Below, one piece after another: positions 63,319 through 64,000 of a DNA stretch of 64,000 nucleotides. Numbering within the stretch: the first letter of the stretch is position 1; every line of letters starts with the position of its first letter. Source of the DNA: Sulfurimonas sp. Lineage in GTDB: Bacteria > Campylobacterota > Campylobacteria > Campylobacterales > Sulfurimonadaceae. Made by a program: the position numbers and the translations under genes. The notes below the pieces were generated by a model. The model was not told where the DNA came from. It made no database searches and saw nothing but the letters and a program-made list of their open reading frames with translations. The stretch is taken from the NCBI RefSeq assembly GCF_028714655.1, contig NZ_JAQTLY010000009.1, forward strand, positions 1 to 64,000. Direction: 5' to 3'.

Positions 63319-64000
63319 TGGATGCTAGGGAGCGTATTGAGCAGCTTGCTATAATTAATGAGCATTTAGTCTCTCTCTTACCTACTGGGTTTGAATCCAA
63401 GGAAGGTCTTATTGCTTGGCTTAAAGATTCTCCCTATTCACCCTACACTACTCTTTATGGTGGAGTGGGGGCGGTTGGGTTTAACGATAGGGAATCTTTT
63501 GTTTCTTCTGTTGATGGAAAACCGCGGTTTAATCTTCATGATGAGACGGTCTTTAAGTTTGAAAATTTTGTGAATTTTGACAATCGGGTTCTATCTGCAA
63601 ATACTTCTTTAAAAAATATAATATCTTCCCCTGCATTGTTTAAAAACTATCCTGATTTTAGAGATATTGAGGTGTCTCTTAATATCTCTAATGCCAGCAA
63701 TGGGTATATGAGTGGGGCTAACTACATTAATGAGAATAGAATAGAGGTTTTTGCCTCTTCTAATAAAGACGCTATGCGGGTTTTACTTCATGAATTGCAA
63801 CATAGTATTCAACTGCGAGAAGGGTTTACTCTTGGAGCGTCTTACTATGGTGGGGATGGGGTTTGTGATATGGCGGCGGCACTTGAAGAGAGATATTTGG
63901 ATAAAAGCGGCAAAATCGACTACGAGGCATTTAAAGCCGAAGGGCTAGATAGAGTCCCTAGATATTTCACTTCTTACAGTAAATTTCAAACACTTTTTAA
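63318..64000 (+). CDS. Large-polyvalent-protein-type HExxH metallopeptidase domain protein, 3' end outside window
   Basis: ATG 63318 overlaps the previous stop, and the frame stays open to the window edge (227 codons). A region (about 95-185) reads LFKNYPDFRDIEVSLN, then MRVLLHELQHSIQLREGF with the zinc motif H-E-L-Q-H, then TLGASYYGG. This is the LPD23-type domain of large polyvalent proteins found on phages and conjugative plasmids, where big multi-domain proteins are injected with DNA. The full gene is therefore probably much longer. Confidence 0.75.
   Translation, partial: MDARERIEQLAIINEHLVSLLPTGFESKEGLIAWLKDSPYSPYTTLYGGVGAVGFNDRESFVSSVDGKPRFNLHDETVFKFENFVNFDNRVLSANTSLKNIISSPALFKNYPDFRDIEVSLNISNASNGYMSGANYINENRIEVFASSNKDAMRVLLHELQHSIQLREGFTLGASYYGGDGVCDMAAALEERYLDKSGKIDYEAFKAEGLDRVPRYFTSYSKFQTLF

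Noticed and set aside
1..64000. tRNA or rRNA genes, insertion sequences
   Set aside because: No tRNA-like cloverleaf ends, rRNA signatures or DDE transposase motifs were noticed in any reading frame. Mobility here seems to rest on the recombinase, the cassette-like repeats and conjugation.

Overview
The window looks like part of a conjugative megaplasmid or plasmid-like integrated element from a Campylobacterota bacterium (Sulfurimonas/Sulfuricurvum-type). This is inferred from the AT-rich coding style, a divergent XerH-like recombinase, promoters with a strong TATAAT and weak -35 boxes, and short ATGA-coupled genes. No rRNA, tRNA or CRISPR was seen.

Region 1 (1-12.4 kb) is accessory DNA. 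A tyrosine recombinase, cut by the window edge, is followed by about 25 mostly tiny, co-directional, unrelated genes. Nearly every gene boundary carries the same short sequence, (A)CTGAAATAAG, and five genes use it for their own last codons (Leu-Lys-stop). Two copies extend into a long imperfect hairpin. Two paralogous small HTH genes carry a strong promoter in their 3' ends. The array includes a DUF1566/Lcl protein with a hypervariable-looking tail, a DUF262 gene and an internally deleted copy of it, and two nuclease toxin-immunity modules (LHH/SUKH-like and AHH-like/DUF7668-like) whose toxins share one N-terminal export domain. It reads as a gene-cassette array.

Region 2 (12.4-17.7 kb, minus strand) is a partition/maintenance operon: HTH/NUMOD-type regulator, small coupled genes, ParA, ParB and an AAA+ ATPase.

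Region 3 (18-22.2 kb) holds the relaxase, a convergent RepL-like initiator read from the right, and an iteron-bearing candidate replication origin.

Region 4 (22.2-51.7 kb) is the transfer region: EAL protein, lytic transglycosylase, DsbC-like oxidoreductase, many exported proteins and lipoproteins, a DotA/TraY-like membrane protein, an Mrr-like nuclease, a TrbC/DotL-type coupling protein fused to an HExxH peptidase, a possible DotM/TrbA-like protein, a CHC2/Toprim primase, and an RHH protein with a ParA-like ATPase. The mix suggests an MPF-I (IncI/Dot-Icm-like) system. No VirB4/DotO or DotB ATPase is recognisable here.

Region 5 (52-63 kb) is a type IVb thin-pilus operon (PilN secretin, prepilins, PilP-, PilR- and PilO-like proteins, PilQ ATPase), interrupted by an AT-rich cargo gene with its own palindromic operator. 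A large-polyvalent-protein-type metallopeptidase gene runs off the right edge.

Regions 3-5 are tied together by one motif found 11 times in front of operons: CTTAAG, 9 bp, then two ATTATAAT palindromes exactly 11 bp apart, the second serving as the -10 box. This defines a plasmid-wide regulon. A second repeat, the 19-bp palindrome GTGTTTCTTCAAGAAACAC, lies inside parB and the relaxase in the frame that encodes GVSSRNT, and also between relaxase and rep.
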